From Paraburkholderia sp. BCC1886 (GTDB taxonomy: Bacteria; Pseudomonadota; Gammaproteobacteria; Burkholderiales; Burkholderiaceae), in the NCBI RefSeq assembly GCF_900996245.1, contig NZ_CAAJGK010000033.1, positions 62,001-126,000 of the forward strand: 64,000 nt of DNA. Direction: 5' to 3'. The position numbers were made by a program, and so were the translations under genes. Under the pieces are notes generated by a model. That model made no database searches. It was not told the DNA's origin and worked only from the letters and a program-made list of their open reading frames with translations. Positions 52,718-61,365 of the stretch are shown piece by piece; within the stretch, counting starts at the first letter, position 1; the number at the start of each line of letters is the position of its first letter.

Positions 52718-53083
52718 TCAGCGGATCGGGTCTGTATTTTCGTCGACGAGCTGAACAAGTCGGGCTGGCGCATAAGGCTTCCGCAGTATTGCCGTGAAGA
52801 GATGCTGTTCGTGCAGGGCGACCGGATCAGAAACCGAACTGCACAGGATGATAGGCAGGTGACTGAATGCGACGCTCTCCCGCAATGTCCGAGCAAGCTC
52901 CAGACCTGGCATGACCGGCATCATGAGGTCGGTGATGACGAGTGCCGGATGCACCCGGTCGACGATCTCCAGCGCCTGCCTGCCATTGGCGGCGGCATGG
53001 ACGGAGTGTCCTTCGCTCTCCAGCAGGAACGTCAGGAAATCCGTGACGAGCGACTCGTCATCGACGACCACCAGCGTAGCCAT
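52718..53083 (-). CDS. Single-domain response regulator (CheY-like), second copy
   Basis: A 121-residue receiver with acidic pocket D8/D9/E10, phospho-acceptor D52 in VITDLMMPVM, switch residue S82 and K102 in LRKPY, so it should be active. It shares the LVITDLMMP core with the neighbouring receiver but is not a close copy. It starts 15 bases after the KaiC-like gene stop and has a weak ribosome site, consistent with translation coupling. It lacks any output domain. Confidence 0.88.
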   Translation of the reverse strand: MATLVVVDDESLVTDFLTFLLESEGHSVHAAANGRQALEIVDRVHPALVITDLMMPVMPGLELARTLRESVAFSHLPIILCSSVSDPVALHEQHLFTAILRKPYAPARLVQLVDENTDPIR

Positions 53084-53098
53084 GCGCCCGGCCCGCGC

Positions 53099-54547
53099 TT
53101 ACCGGCCGTCCGCCTTGCGCCCGCTCACCGAACCGGTGGCGTCGCCCGGCATCGTGCCAGTCACATGCAGGCCGACACCCGCACCGGCCATGGCTACTTC
53201 TGCAACTGATGTATCGAACAGACTGTCCCGGACCTTCAGTACGGAAAGGGTACGTCGCAACGTGCCGTCCAGCATGGCGTGCTGCATGCCGAAGACGTTA
53301 TCGATCTGGCTCAGGATTTCGGGTGATGGATTGGTGACCCAGGGGCCGGACAGTTCCTTGACTTCCCACGTGCAGACCGTCGTCACCCCCATACTGCGCA
53401 ATTCATTGGTCAGTGCGGCAAAAAACTCCACCATGCGATGAGGCTCGACCGTGGCGCGCTCGAAGCCGGCCAGCCCGTCGATGAACAACCGGTCGGCCCC
53501 GGTTTCGCGAACGGCATTCAGCAGATCGTAGGCGAGTTTGTCGAGCAGATGTTCAGTCAGAGGACGCCAGAGAATTTTGAGCGCCTTCGACTGGACCAGT
53601 GCAGGCAGGTCGATGTCGAGCGCCGCCGCTTTCGCGGACAGACGCTCGGGCGTTTCGTAGAAACCGAAATGCACGGCAGGACGCTCCGGCGTGGCGAGGC
53701 GCAAGAATCCGATGCCAAACGTCGTCTTGCCGCTACCGGCGGGTCCGACGACTGCCGTGATCGAGCTTCCCGGCAGGCCGCCGTTCACACGCGCGTCGAG
53801 GCCGCCTATACCTGTTCCAAGCCGCCCCGCGCTTGGATGATCCGGACCGGACGGCGTGGCAAGGGCAGCCTCCAGCCGGGGGTACACGTCGATCCCGCGA
53901 CCGCTGATCTCGTAGAGGTGCATGCCGCCCAGTGCGCCGCTGCCGCGCGACTTCGCAACACGTATGCGCCGCACCGTCCGCGGGGCATAAAGGCTTTCCT
54001 CGAGTTGCAGCACGCCGTCCACCATGGTGTGTTCCGGACTGGATTCGTCGATGCGTGCGCTGGTCAAAAAAAGTACCGTGCAGCCCGTGAAGGCGGCATG
54101 GCCCTGCAGTTCGGCAACAAAGGTCTTGACGTCGAGGTTGGTCTGGCCGATTTCGCGCGCATTCAGCAGCCCGTCCAGCACGAGCATGCTTGCGTTGAGT
54201 CGGGCAAGCTCGCCGCGCAACATGGCGACGAGGGCAGGGAGGCCTTCGTCGCGCAACGTACGGAAAAGACTGACGTAGGTCAGCTCCTTGCCGATCCGCG
54301 TGGGGTCGAAAAAGTCGAGCGTGGAGAGCGACTGGAACAGGCGGTCATGGGACTCCGCCAGCAACGTGACGTAAAGAACCTTGCGACCTTCCCGGGCCTG
54401 AGCAAAAGCGATCTGATTGGCAAGAATCGTCTTGCCAGCCCCGGGGCGTCCCTGGAATATGTACGACGATCCTGATATCAGCCCGCCGCCGCAGATTTCG
54501 TCGAGTCCGGGAACATCGCTCGATAGCCGCGAAAGCGTCTTGTCCAT
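53099..54547 (-). CDS. KaiC-like double-domain RecA-type ATPase
   Basis: A 482-residue protein with two KaiC domains (KaiC itself is about 519). Walker A motifs are GRPGAGKT (33-40) and GPAGSGKT (268-275); Walker B aspartates are D125 (SMLVLDG) and D357 (DRLFIDG). Each domain keeps one catalytic glutamate (E65 in LLAESHD, E298 in FYETPER) where KaiC has two. RTLSVLKVRDSLFD in the second domain corresponds to the KaiC region that follows its phosphorylation sites. There is no KaiA or KaiB gene nearby. It heads an operon with two receivers and a histidine kinase. KaiC-like proteins outside cyanobacteria act in stress adaptation or have unknown roles; clock function is not supported. Confidence 0.9.
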   Translation of the reverse strand: MDKTLSRLSSDVPGLDEICGGGLISGSSYIFQGRPGAGKTILANQIAFAQAREGRKVLYVTLLAESHDRLFQSLSTLDFFDPTRIGKELTYVSLFRTLRDEGLPALVAMLRGELARLNASMLVLDGLLNAREIGQTNLDVKTFVAELQGHAAFTGCTVLFLTSARIDESSPEHTMVDGVLQLEESLYAPRTVRRIRVAKSRGSGALGGMHLYEISGRGIDVYPRLEAALATPSGPDHPSAGRLGTGIGGLDARVNGGLPGSSITAVVGPAGSGKTTFGIGFLRLATPERPAVHFGFYETPERLSAKAAALDIDLPALVQSKALKILWRPLTEHLLDKLAYDLLNAVRETGADRLFIDGLAGFERATVEPHRMVEFFAALTNELRSMGVTTVCTWEVKELSGPWVTNPSPEILSQIDNVFGMQHAMLDGTLRRTLSVLKVRDSLFDTSVAEVAMAGAGVGLHVTGTMPGDATGSVSGRKADGR

Positions 54548-54791
54548 TGCCTTAATCCGTGATGTTAGGAAGGTGTATCCCGACCGGCCCTATATGCATA
54601 GCGACCGAGAGCGGTCCGGAGGTCGCCGTATGCTGGCCGTATCCCAAAGCGGAAGTCTACCCGAACCCTCGCTGATAAAGCAGGGTCCGTGTACCCCAGC
54701 ATTTTTCAGGGCGACGGTGATACGCTGCCGCCGCAAGGCTTCCAACGTTGAAGTCGGACGACCTCGTACGTGATTCCGGTCTGATTTTTCG

Positions 54792-56099
54792 TCACGGATC
54801 TTCACGCTGGCGATGCGACCGCAGAAACGGAGTTAGCGCAAGCATGAGACCGGCGACCAGCACCAGCGCCCAGATCGCGGATTGAAAACTCCCGCTCATA
54901 TCCCGAAGTTTGCCGACAAGGAGCGGACCTGCTGCGGCAATAAGATAGCCGACGGTCAGCACAAAGGCATTCCACGCATTGGTCTCGTCCACGTTGTCGG
55001 TATTGTCGAGTGGTAGCGTCATACCCAGAGTGAATCCGCCACCGAGGCCAAAAGCACACAGGGGGATAAACAGAAACGGTGCCATCGCGGGCGCGAGGGC
55101 CGTAGGAATCAGACCTGCAAGGGAAAGTACTGCGCTTGCGGCCAGCCAGCGTCGTCTGTCATGCGACCTGCTAAGCCAGCCGAAGATCGGGTTCGCAAGC
55201 ATGAAAGCAGCCGTAAAGCTCGCGAGGGTCAATCCAGCCCTGGTTGCCGATTGGCCTGCTTCGCGGTATATCGGCGAGGTCCACGACACGAGCGCATAGA
55301 ACAGGAAGTTATCGCAAGCAAAGAATATTGCGACGAACCACGCTGTGGCAGAGCGAACAGGAAGCCGCACGAGGGACTTCGACTGAATGGCCGGTGTATG
55401 TCGGCGTCGCTCCATTATTGCAACTGCCAGCCACGACGCAATAGCCAGGATCGCCGTCGCGCTCCACATGCCTGACGCGAGGCGCCATCCACTTCCAGTG
55501 GCTTGAGCCGCCGGCCCTGTAAAGCCGGCAGATGCGGTACTCCCAAACGAAAGAGCTGTCGCATACACACCCATCACCACAGCCGCATGCGACGCAAAGC
55601 GTGCCTTTATGAAGCTTGCCATCAGTGTGCCCGCAACGGCAATACCCACGCCAACACCCGCGGTCGAGACGAACAGCCCGAATACGCTGGTCGAGAATGC
55701 CCTGCCGGCAATTGAAATACAGAGTAAAAGCAATGCGGCAAGAATGGCAGGTTCCCTGCCAAACCGGCGAGCAATTCGGGGAGTCAGTATCGCCAGCAAT
55801 CCCATCAACACATCGGGGATCGACGTAAGCAGCGATGCCGCCGTATGCGAAAGCCTGAAGTCGCTAATGATCGACGGTAGCACGGGACCGACAGCGACTA
55901 TGCCAGGGCGAAGACTCGTTGCCACGAGGATGATCGCGACAATCGCCAGGGTGCTGTTCACCGGAGGGGGACTTTCCTGTTCTGTGTCGACATCGGAAAG
56001 TGGTGACCAACCTTCGAAAGTGGGTGGAGTCGAGCCATCCATATGGGTTCTTTCCGCCGTCGAAGACGCATACGCACCGGATTCAGCAGGGCCGCTCAT
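54792..56099 (-). CDS. MFS transporter, CynX/NimT type
   Basis: A 435-residue, 12-helix transporter. The pattern LRPGIVAVGPVLPSIISDF and RRFGREPAILAALLLLCISI belongs to the CynX/NimT branch (cyanate and 2-nitroimidazole transporters). The ATG at 56099 overlaps the amidohydrolase stop by four bases (ATGA), so the two are coupled, with GGGGAGG a few bases upstream. A long N-terminal hydrophilic stretch of about 45 residues precedes the first helix; a start at a later methionine in that stretch is possible. It probably moves the product or substrate of the amidohydrolase. Confidence 0.82.
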   Translation of the reverse strand: MSGPAESGAYASSTAERTHMDGSTPPTFEGWSPLSDVDTEQESPPPVNSTLAIVAIILVATSLRPGIVAVGPVLPSIISDFRLSHTAASLLTSIPDVLMGLLAILTPRIARRFGREPAILAALLLLCISIAGRAFSTSVFGLFVSTAGVGVGIAVAGTLMASFIKARFASHAAVVMGVYATALSFGSTASAGFTGPAAQATGSGWRLASGMWSATAILAIASWLAVAIMERRRHTPAIQSKSLVRLPVRSATAWFVAIFFACDNFLFYALVSWTSPIYREAGQSATRAGLTLASFTAAFMLANPIFGWLSRSHDRRRWLAASAVLSLAGLIPTALAPAMAPFLFIPLCAFGLGGGFTLGMTLPLDNTDNVDETNAWNAFVLTVGYLIAAAGPLLVGKLRDMSGSFQSAIWALVLVAGLMLALTPFLRSHRQREDP

Positions 56100-57394
56100 C
56101 GACCTCCCCGCGCTGCGTCGTTTCGATACAGCTCTGTACCCGGCAATAGATCCGGCCCGGACAAACGCTTTCCCGATACCCATATTTCCACGATGTCTTC
56201 AGTGGTACGGATGTTCTGTTGCACGTTCCCTTTTACGATGAAAAACGAAGCAGGTTCTCCCGCAACAATCGCTGTCATTCCGGTAGCAAACAGTCGTTGA
56301 TTGTTTTGCAGGGCTGCTTTCAAACATTCCGCCGGACTCATGCCCGCTTTATTCATGAGTTGCAGTTCGCGATGCTGGGCGAAGCCCTGCAGCTTCATTT
56401 TGAATCCACTGTCGGTCCCAAGCGCGATGGGGATTCCGGCCGTATGAGCCCGGGCGACGTTCTCGAGCGCAATCTCAAGACGCTTCGCCGGCTTCTGCGG
56501 ATTATCTGAGAACTTCTTGCCCCGAAGAAGCGGAACAAGGTCGCGCTCCGACGAGAGGAAAAACTCGTTGTTCATGTAGGGGTTGTCTTCGAGGGAGAAC
56601 GCGAGTTCGGCTTCTTCACGCGACAAGGTCGGTACGAGTGTGACTGCGTTTTTCGCCATCGAGTCGATCAATGCGGCGTCGATCAGCTGGTCGCGTATCG
56701 AGTGCGCCAGCACACCTATACCGAGATCGACAAGTGCCCGTGCGTCTCGATGGAAATGAACATGCGCAAACGTCAATATCGAGCATTGACGAGCTTCGTC
56801 GACAATCGCGCGCACGACCTCCAAAGGGATTTTAGGCACTGTGCCGCCGAAGTCGTCCACCCAGATTTTTAGAACCCGGCAACCCATGCCGGCAAGCTCG
56901 CGAACCTGGCGCCGGGCGAGTTCCGGCTCGACCGGCCGGAACCTCAATTCCGGGCACGTCATTTCGGGCGGCCAGCCATTTACTGCACCAAAGCCCACAC
57001 CGGCGCTGTAGCCGAACGCCTTGTCGCTCGCTTCACCACTGGCGAGCCTGCGGCCAAGGTGTTTCTGCAACCATCGCTGGTCGGTTCCGAGGGACAGGAT
57101 GTGCCCGACGCCTCGCACGGCGAGATGGCGAAGCTGGGCGTCCACGTGCGCAAGCGTATGGAATTCAGGGGATTCCGTCACGCCATCCGATATACCCAGA
57201 TGTGCATGAGAGTCGGCAAGAAGCGGAATCGCGCTGAGTTCGCTCGTTTCACGTGAGACAGTTGATTCAGCGGGCCGAACGGCCAGAATTTCCCCAGAAG
57301 GACCAACCTCGATGGTGGCAGCACCCTGATCGGCACCATCGAGTCCCGTTACGTGGTCTACCTCGATTGCCGTAAAGGCGGAAGTCAGGCTCAT
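56096..57394 (-). CDS. Metal-dependent amidohydrolase family protein
   Basis: A 432-residue amidohydrolase-superfamily protein. The metal-binding HxH is H63/H65 in ADSHAHLG, the middle has VLKIWVDDFGG with the position of the carbamylated lysine, HVHFH supplies further histidines, and the C-terminal acid is in GTDSGFK. Similar enzymes include imidazolonepropionase-like and prolidase-like hydrolases of amide or cyclic amide bonds. It lies between two MFS genes, with stop-start overlap to one and a nine-base gap to the other, and is divergent from a LysR gene. The substrate is unknown. Confidence 0.83.
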   Translation of the reverse strand: MSLTSAFTAIEVDHVTGLDGADQGAATIEVGPSGEILAVRPAESTVSRETSELSAIPLLADSHAHLGISDGVTESPEFHTLAHVDAQLRHLAVRGVGHILSLGTDQRWLQKHLGRRLASGEASDKAFGYSAGVGFGAVNGWPPEMTCPELRFRPVEPELARRQVRELAGMGCRVLKIWVDDFGGTVPKIPLEVVRAIVDEARQCSILTFAHVHFHRDARALVDLGIGVLAHSIRDQLIDAALIDSMAKNAVTLVPTLSREEAELAFSLEDNPYMNNEFFLSSERDLVPLLRGKKFSDNPQKPAKRLEIALENVARAHTAGIPIALGTDSGFKMKLQGFAQHRELQLMNKAGMSPAECLKAALQNNQRLFATGMTAIVAGEPASFFIVKGNVQQNIRTTEDIVEIWVSGKRLSGPDLLPGTELYRNDAARGGR

Positions 57395-57403
57395 AATGTT
57401 TCC

Positions 57404-58666
57404 TTACAGAGTCTCTTCGTTGCAGTTAGCGATCCTCAGCGAGATAGCTAGGAAAGTAAGCGCGAACCCAACTGTGCATACTCCTGTCCAGCCATAAGAC
57501 GCCCATGCGGCCCCGGATAGCGCCGCGCCAACGGCGCCACCTAAGAAAAATATGCCGACAAAGAGACCGTTGAGTCGACCTCGCGCAGCAGGGTCCATCA
57601 GGTTGATTGCCCTTCGACCTAGCGTCTGGTCCGTGACGACTCCGGCATCGAGCGTGGCTGCACCCAGAACCAGCAGCGCGATGGCAACGACAGGATGATC
57701 CTTCGCTGAAAAGCCGCCCCAGCCGGCGCCGGCGATTCCGATTGCACAGAGCGCCACGATCATTGCGCCGTGCCCGGCGAGCACCATCATGCGTCCCCAC
57801 CCGCGGTCGCCCGCGCGGCCAACGAACGGTGTAACGACCGCCCCCGCAGCCCCTGCGAGAGCAAATACTGCGATTCCATTCGTGTCGAAATTGAACGGCG
57901 ACTGCACGAGCCGGAATCCGATTCCCGTCCAGAATGCGCTGAACGTACCCATGACCAGTGCTGCGGAGACCGCATTTTTTCGCAACGTCGGCTCGGTTCG
58001 CATCAGCGTCCAGAGTGAATACAGGAGTGCGGGGTAGCGAGTTGCAATTGCCGGTTTGCGCAAGGGCAGCTTCCAGTACAGAACGATCGCCAACACCGCA
58101 TCGATGGTTGCAGCAAAGCCGTAGAAAGCGCGCCAGCCTATCGATCCGGCGATCACACTCGCGACCGGACGGGACAGAAGAATGCCAAACATCAGGCCGC
58201 TCATCACGTTACCGACAGCGCGTCCGCGATGTCTCTCCGATGCCATCGAAGCCGCCATGGGCACCAGCATCTGAATCACGCTGGACGCCGCGCCTGCGGA
58301 AAAAACCGCGAGCAGAAAAAACACTGGCGAGCGGGCAATCATGGCGACGGCCAGAAAAAGGGCGCCGCACGCCGTCGTTCGAACAATCAGTCCACGGTTT
58401 TCGAACAGGTCGCAAAGCGGCACGAGCATGACGAGGCCGAAAGCGTAGCCAAGCTGGGGCAACATGGCCACGAATCCTGCGAACTGGGGTGTGAGGTTCA
58501 GGCTTCGGCTGATTGCCCCCGTCAGTGTCTGGGCGGCAAAGAGGTTCATGATCATGACGCCGACCGAGGTCGCGAAGAATACCGTAAGCGGCCCGCCGAG
58601 TTCGGAAACGCTACCGTCGCCTTCCGGCGGTGCGCCCGGTGCAAGAGGATCTACGTTGGAAATCAT
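57404..58666 (-). CDS. MFS transporter, YnfM/arabinose-efflux-like
   Basis: A 420-residue, 12-helix MFS protein with MNLFAAQTLTGAISRSLNLT in helix 1, LVPLCDLFENRGLIVRTTAC after helix 2 and ERHRGRAVGNVMSGLMFGIL in the middle, which places it with the YnfM-like branch. It is the first gene of the three-gene operon (MFS, amidohydrolase, MFS) that is divergent from a LysR regulator with a T-N11-A site between. Having two transporters around one enzyme suggests one takes up the substrate and the other exports or exchanges a product; direction is not known. Confidence 0.84.
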   Translation of the reverse strand: MISNVDPLAPGAPPEGDGSVSELGGPLTVFFATSVGVMIMNLFAAQTLTGAISRSLNLTPQFAGFVAMLPQLGYAFGLVMLVPLCDLFENRGLIVRTTACGALFLAVAMIARSPVFFLLAVFSAGAASSVIQMLVPMAASMASERHRGRAVGNVMSGLMFGILLSRPVASVIAGSIGWRAFYGFAATIDAVLAIVLYWKLPLRKPAIATRYPALLYSLWTLMRTEPTLRKNAVSAALVMGTFSAFWTGIGFRLVQSPFNFDTNGIAVFALAGAAGAVVTPFVGRAGDRGWGRMMVLAGHGAMIVALCAIGIAGAGWGGFSAKDHPVVAIALLVLGAATLDAGVVTDQTLGRRAINLMDPAARGRLNGLFVGIFFLGGAVGAALSGAAWASYGWTGVCTVGFALTFLAISLRIANCNEETL

Positions 58667-58721
58667 GAAACCAGACCTTCTTTAGTGAGTACGGAAAGTC
58701 ATGGTAAAACGCTTATCTATA

Positions 58722-58734
58722 TGCAACAATTGCA
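58722..58734. promoter_or_regulatory. LysR-type binding box (T-N11-A)
   Basis: TGCAACAATTGCA is TGCAA-CAA-TTGCA, a perfect inverted repeat with the T-N11-A form. It lies 18 bases before the LysR start at 58752 and 56 bases upstream of the MFS start at 58666, so one site could serve both promoters. Confidence 0.6.
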
Positions 58735-58751
58735 ATATATCGATAATCATT

Positions 58752-59660
58752 ATGTCGGCTATGAATACGAAAGATCTCGAGGCTTTTGTTGCGGTTGTAG
58801 ACAGGGGGTCGATGGTGCGCGCTGCCGAGAAGCTGCATCTCACGCAGCCCGCTCTGACCCGGCGCGTTCAAAACCTCGAGTCGATGCTGGGAGTGGAGTT
58901 GCTGGACCGGCTGAGCAAACCGTTGAAGCCGTCCGCGGCGGGCCATGAGGTTTGCGCGCTGGCGCGAACGGTATTACGCGCCGTAGACGATCTGGTATCG
59001 GTAGCGTCGCCGGATAGCGACCCATCAGGGGAACTGCGAATCGGCATGCCGCCGTTCCTCGCAGAAGCGGCGCTCGAAACACCGGTCGATCTTCTTAGAA
59101 GCGTGTATCCGCGGCTAACGCTCCGCGTCACCGCAGGCTGGTCGCCTGCCCAGTTGCAGAATGTCGAGCGTGGTGCGCTGGACGCCTCCATCGTCTTGAT
59201 GCCGTCCGGCTATACACCGCCCGAGACCTTGAACGCAACGCGGCTGGCTTTTCTGCCAACCATCATCGTGGCGGCGCGATCTTTAGGTCTTCCGGATGTC
59301 CCAACGACGCTTGCGGATCTGACCGCGTTCGATTGGGTACTCAACCAGGATGGGTGCGGGATGCGATCGACCTTGAAACGTACGCTCGACAACGCCTGCC
59401 TGCCTTTGAACGTCGCGGTGGAAGCGTTCGGCTCGGAGTTGCAATTGTCGCTCGTCGCGCGTGGACTGGGCATCGGTCTCGTGACACCCGACATGCTTGA
59501 ACGCTCGGTCCACCGTCGGGACCTCCAGATAATCGATGCCACGGATTTCCGGGTGGGTGTGGACGTCTGGTTTGTTCACGGGCCAGTTCCCGGACGTCTG
59601 ATGCAAGCCGTCGACTTGCTGCGACACTCGCTTGGCGAGGTGCTCGGCCAGACAGATTGA
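58752..59660 (+). CDS. LysR family transcriptional regulator
   Basis: A 302-residue LysR regulator with the winged helix at NTKDLEAFVAVVDRGSMVRA and LTQPALTRRVQNLESMLGVE, and a substrate-binding domain from GELRIGMPPFLAEAA onward. I chose ATG 58752 because the frame upstream of it is AT-rich promoter; ATG 58761 is a close alternative. It is divergent from the MFS-amidohydrolase-MFS operon and with the T-N11-A site between them is the likely activator. Its 3' end is 48 bases from the convergent LysR gene. Confidence 0.9.
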   Translation: MSAMNTKDLEAFVAVVDRGSMVRAAEKLHLTQPALTRRVQNLESMLGVELLDRLSKPLKPSAAGHEVCALARTVLRAVDDLVSVASPDSDPSGELRIGMPPFLAEAALETPVDLLRSVYPRLTLRVTAGWSPAQLQNVERGALDASIVLMPSGYTPPETLNATRLAFLPTIIVAARSLGLPDVPTTLADLTAFDWVLNQDGCGMRSTLKRTLDNACLPLNVAVEAFGSELQLSLVARGLGIGLVTPDMLERSVHRRDLQIIDATDFRVGVDVWFVHGPVPGRLMQAVDLLRHSLGEVLGQTD

Positions 59661-59708
59661 AGAGATACCGCGCTGTAATGCCGGATTACGGCCGGATCGG
59701 AATTCCAA

Positions 59709-60704
59709 TCAACGCTTCCGTTTTTTAACGGGCACATCTCCGGAAATGGCGCGCAAATCCATCCTGTCGGCAGCTTTGATTGACAGCTCGTGGCGTTCCT
59801 CGAAATCACCTCGCAACGGCGCCACCGCCTTGCACGTGTCGACCAGCAGTGAGCGCGCCCAACGGTGGCCCGGCGAACGATGCGTGCGTTCATGCCACGC
59901 CAGCGTCTTCGTAAAGCCCGGCACGGCCACCGGGGTCTCGAGTATCGCAAGTCCCGACGCATTCGCCGCCAGCCGATACGGCACCACGGCAATCAGATCG
60001 CTGGAACGAAGGATATCGGGCAGAACGAGAAAGCTCGTGACCGACACGGTCACCCGGCGCTCGCGTCCGACCTTTGCGAGCGCTTCGTCGGTCACACCGG
60101 TCAGGCTGCCGCCGGAGTACGACACCAGCGCATGATCGAGCGCGCAGAATCGTTTGAGAGGAATCGTCTTGCCGCGGGCGTCGGGGTGGTCCGCACGCAT
60201 CACACAAACATAGCGTTCACTGAACAGACGCCGCGTATGCAGATCGTCCGGCGTGGTCTCCGGCGTGATCAACGCGAAGTCGACGTCGCCGCGTTGCAAC
60301 TGGGTGGGCAATCGTTCGTGCTGGACCGGCAGCACGATAGTGCGCACACCGGGCGCATCGCGCCGCAGCGCGGCGAGAAATGGCACGACGACGGCCTGCA
60401 GCGCATAGTCGGTGGCAGCAATCGTCAACGTCATGCTGGCAACGTCCGGCGCGAACGCCTGCGGTTCGAGCAGTGCGTTGGCATCGGCCAGCAATTGCTT
60501 GACGGGGGCTTCGAGTGCCAGCGCGCGAGCCGTCGGTTCGATACCGCGCTGCGTGCGTACGAAGAGCGGATCGCTGAAGCTTTCCCGTAGTCGCGTGAGC
60601 ATCGCGCTGACGGCCGGTTGCGTGAGCGACAACCGTTGCGCGGCGCGTGTGACGTTACGCTCGTCGAGCAGCGCATCGAGCGCTTTTAGCAGGTTCAGGT
60701 CCAT
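59709..60704 (-). CDS. LysR family transcriptional regulator, NodD/PcpR-like branch
   Basis: A 331-residue LysR regulator. DLNLLKALDALLDERNVTRA and LTQPAVSAMLTRLRESFSDP with LFVRTQRGIEPTARA are typical of the NodD/PcpR/LinR subgroup, which often controls aromatic or chlorinated-aromatic degradation. It carries a C-terminal basic tail (KKRKR). It is divergent from the SRPBCC gene, and a 9-bp inverted repeat lies in the 148-base gap. It probably controls that gene. Confidence 0.88.
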   Translation of the reverse strand: MDLNLLKALDALLDERNVTRAAQRLSLTQPAVSAMLTRLRESFSDPLFVRTQRGIEPTARALALEAPVKQLLADANALLEPQAFAPDVASMTLTIAATDYALQAVVVPFLAALRRDAPGVRTIVLPVQHERLPTQLQRGDVDFALITPETTPDDLHTRRLFSERYVCVMRADHPDARGKTIPLKRFCALDHALVSYSGGSLTGVTDEALAKVGRERRVTVSVTSFLVLPDILRSSDLIAVVPYRLAANASGLAILETPVAVPGFTKTLAWHERTHRSPGHRWARSLLVDTCKAVAPLRGDFEERHELSIKAADRMDLRAISGDVPVKKRKR

Positions 60705-60730
60705 GGCCTTGAAATCATTTAGATTGATAT

Positions 60731-60764
60731 CAGAAATAAGAATAACAAATTGGCTTTATTTCTG
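60731..60764. promoter_or_regulatory. Long inverted repeat between LysR and SRPBCC genes
   Basis: CAGAAATAA (60731-60739) and TTATTTCTG (60756-60764) are perfect 9-bp arms with a 16-base, AT-rich spacer. It is 26 bases upstream of the LysR start and 88 bases upstream of the SRPBCC start. It could be a LysR operator or overlap the -35/-10 elements of both promoters. Confidence 0.5.
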
Positions 60765-60852
60765 GCGAGTGCTCATCATGGGTCATCTGTTGGACGACGC
60801 TGCGCGCCATGACGCTGCCGTCGGCTCAACCCGAATCTGGAGAAAGCGAAAC

Positions 60853-61365
60853 ATGAACGAGATTTTTTGGCCCGAGGGTTACTTGCCTGGCACGACGGAG
60901 AACTTCGCGTCTAACGAGGTGATCGTGGCAGGATTGAGCGCGGCCCAGGTATGGCCGTTTCTGAGCGAAGCGCCTTTGTGGCCGACGTATTACGCGAATT
61001 CAGCCGACATCCGCTTTTACGACGGTGAAGGTCCGCATCTGGAAACAGGAGTGCGTTTCGATTTCAGCACGTTCGGCTTTCCGGTTGAAGCCCAGGTTAC
61101 CGAATACGTCGCGCCGGCAGCAGGACAGCCGGGCCGCGTGGCCTGGCATGGTTGGGCGGGCGAAGGCGATACGCGTCTCGACGTGCACCACGCCTGGCTG
61201 ATCGAAGATCTGTCCAGAGGACGCGTGCGCATCCTCACGCAGGAAACGCAGAAGGGCAAGCCGGCCGCGGAACTGGCGGCCACGCGGCCGAACCCGATGA
61301 TCAACGGACATCAGGACTGGCTCGACGGTCTGGTTGCCGTCGCCCGGAAAAAGGCAGCGGCCTGA
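60853..61365 (+). CDS. SRPBCC (START/Bet v 1-like) domain protein
   Basis: A 170-residue protein with the SRPBCC fold signature: IVAGLSAAQVWPFLSEAPLW at the first helix-grip strand, then DGEGPHLETGVRFDFSTFGF and AWHGWAGEGDTRLDVHHAWL. The fold binds lipids or aromatic ligands and occurs in polyketide cyclases and stress proteins. The ATG at 60853 has GGAGA ten bases upstream; a start at 60778 would add 25 residues and is possible. It is divergent from and likely under the LysR regulator at 59709-60704. A decayed FAD monooxygenase fragment follows it, which hints at a former aromatic-modification operon. Confidence 0.78.
   Translation: MNEIFWPEGYLPGTTENFASNEVIVAGLSAAQVWPFLSEAPLWPTYYANSADIRFYDGEGPHLETGVRFDFSTFGFPVEAQVTEYVAPAAGQPGRVAWHGWAGEGDTRLDVHHAWLIEDLSRGRVRILTQETQKGKPAAELAATRPNPMINGHQDWLDGLVAVARKKAAA

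Noticed and set aside
53099..54547. Circadian clock assignment for the KaiC-like gene
   Set aside because: No kaiA or kaiB is present and one of each pair of catalytic glutamates is missing; the homology supports KaiC-like ATPase but not a clock.
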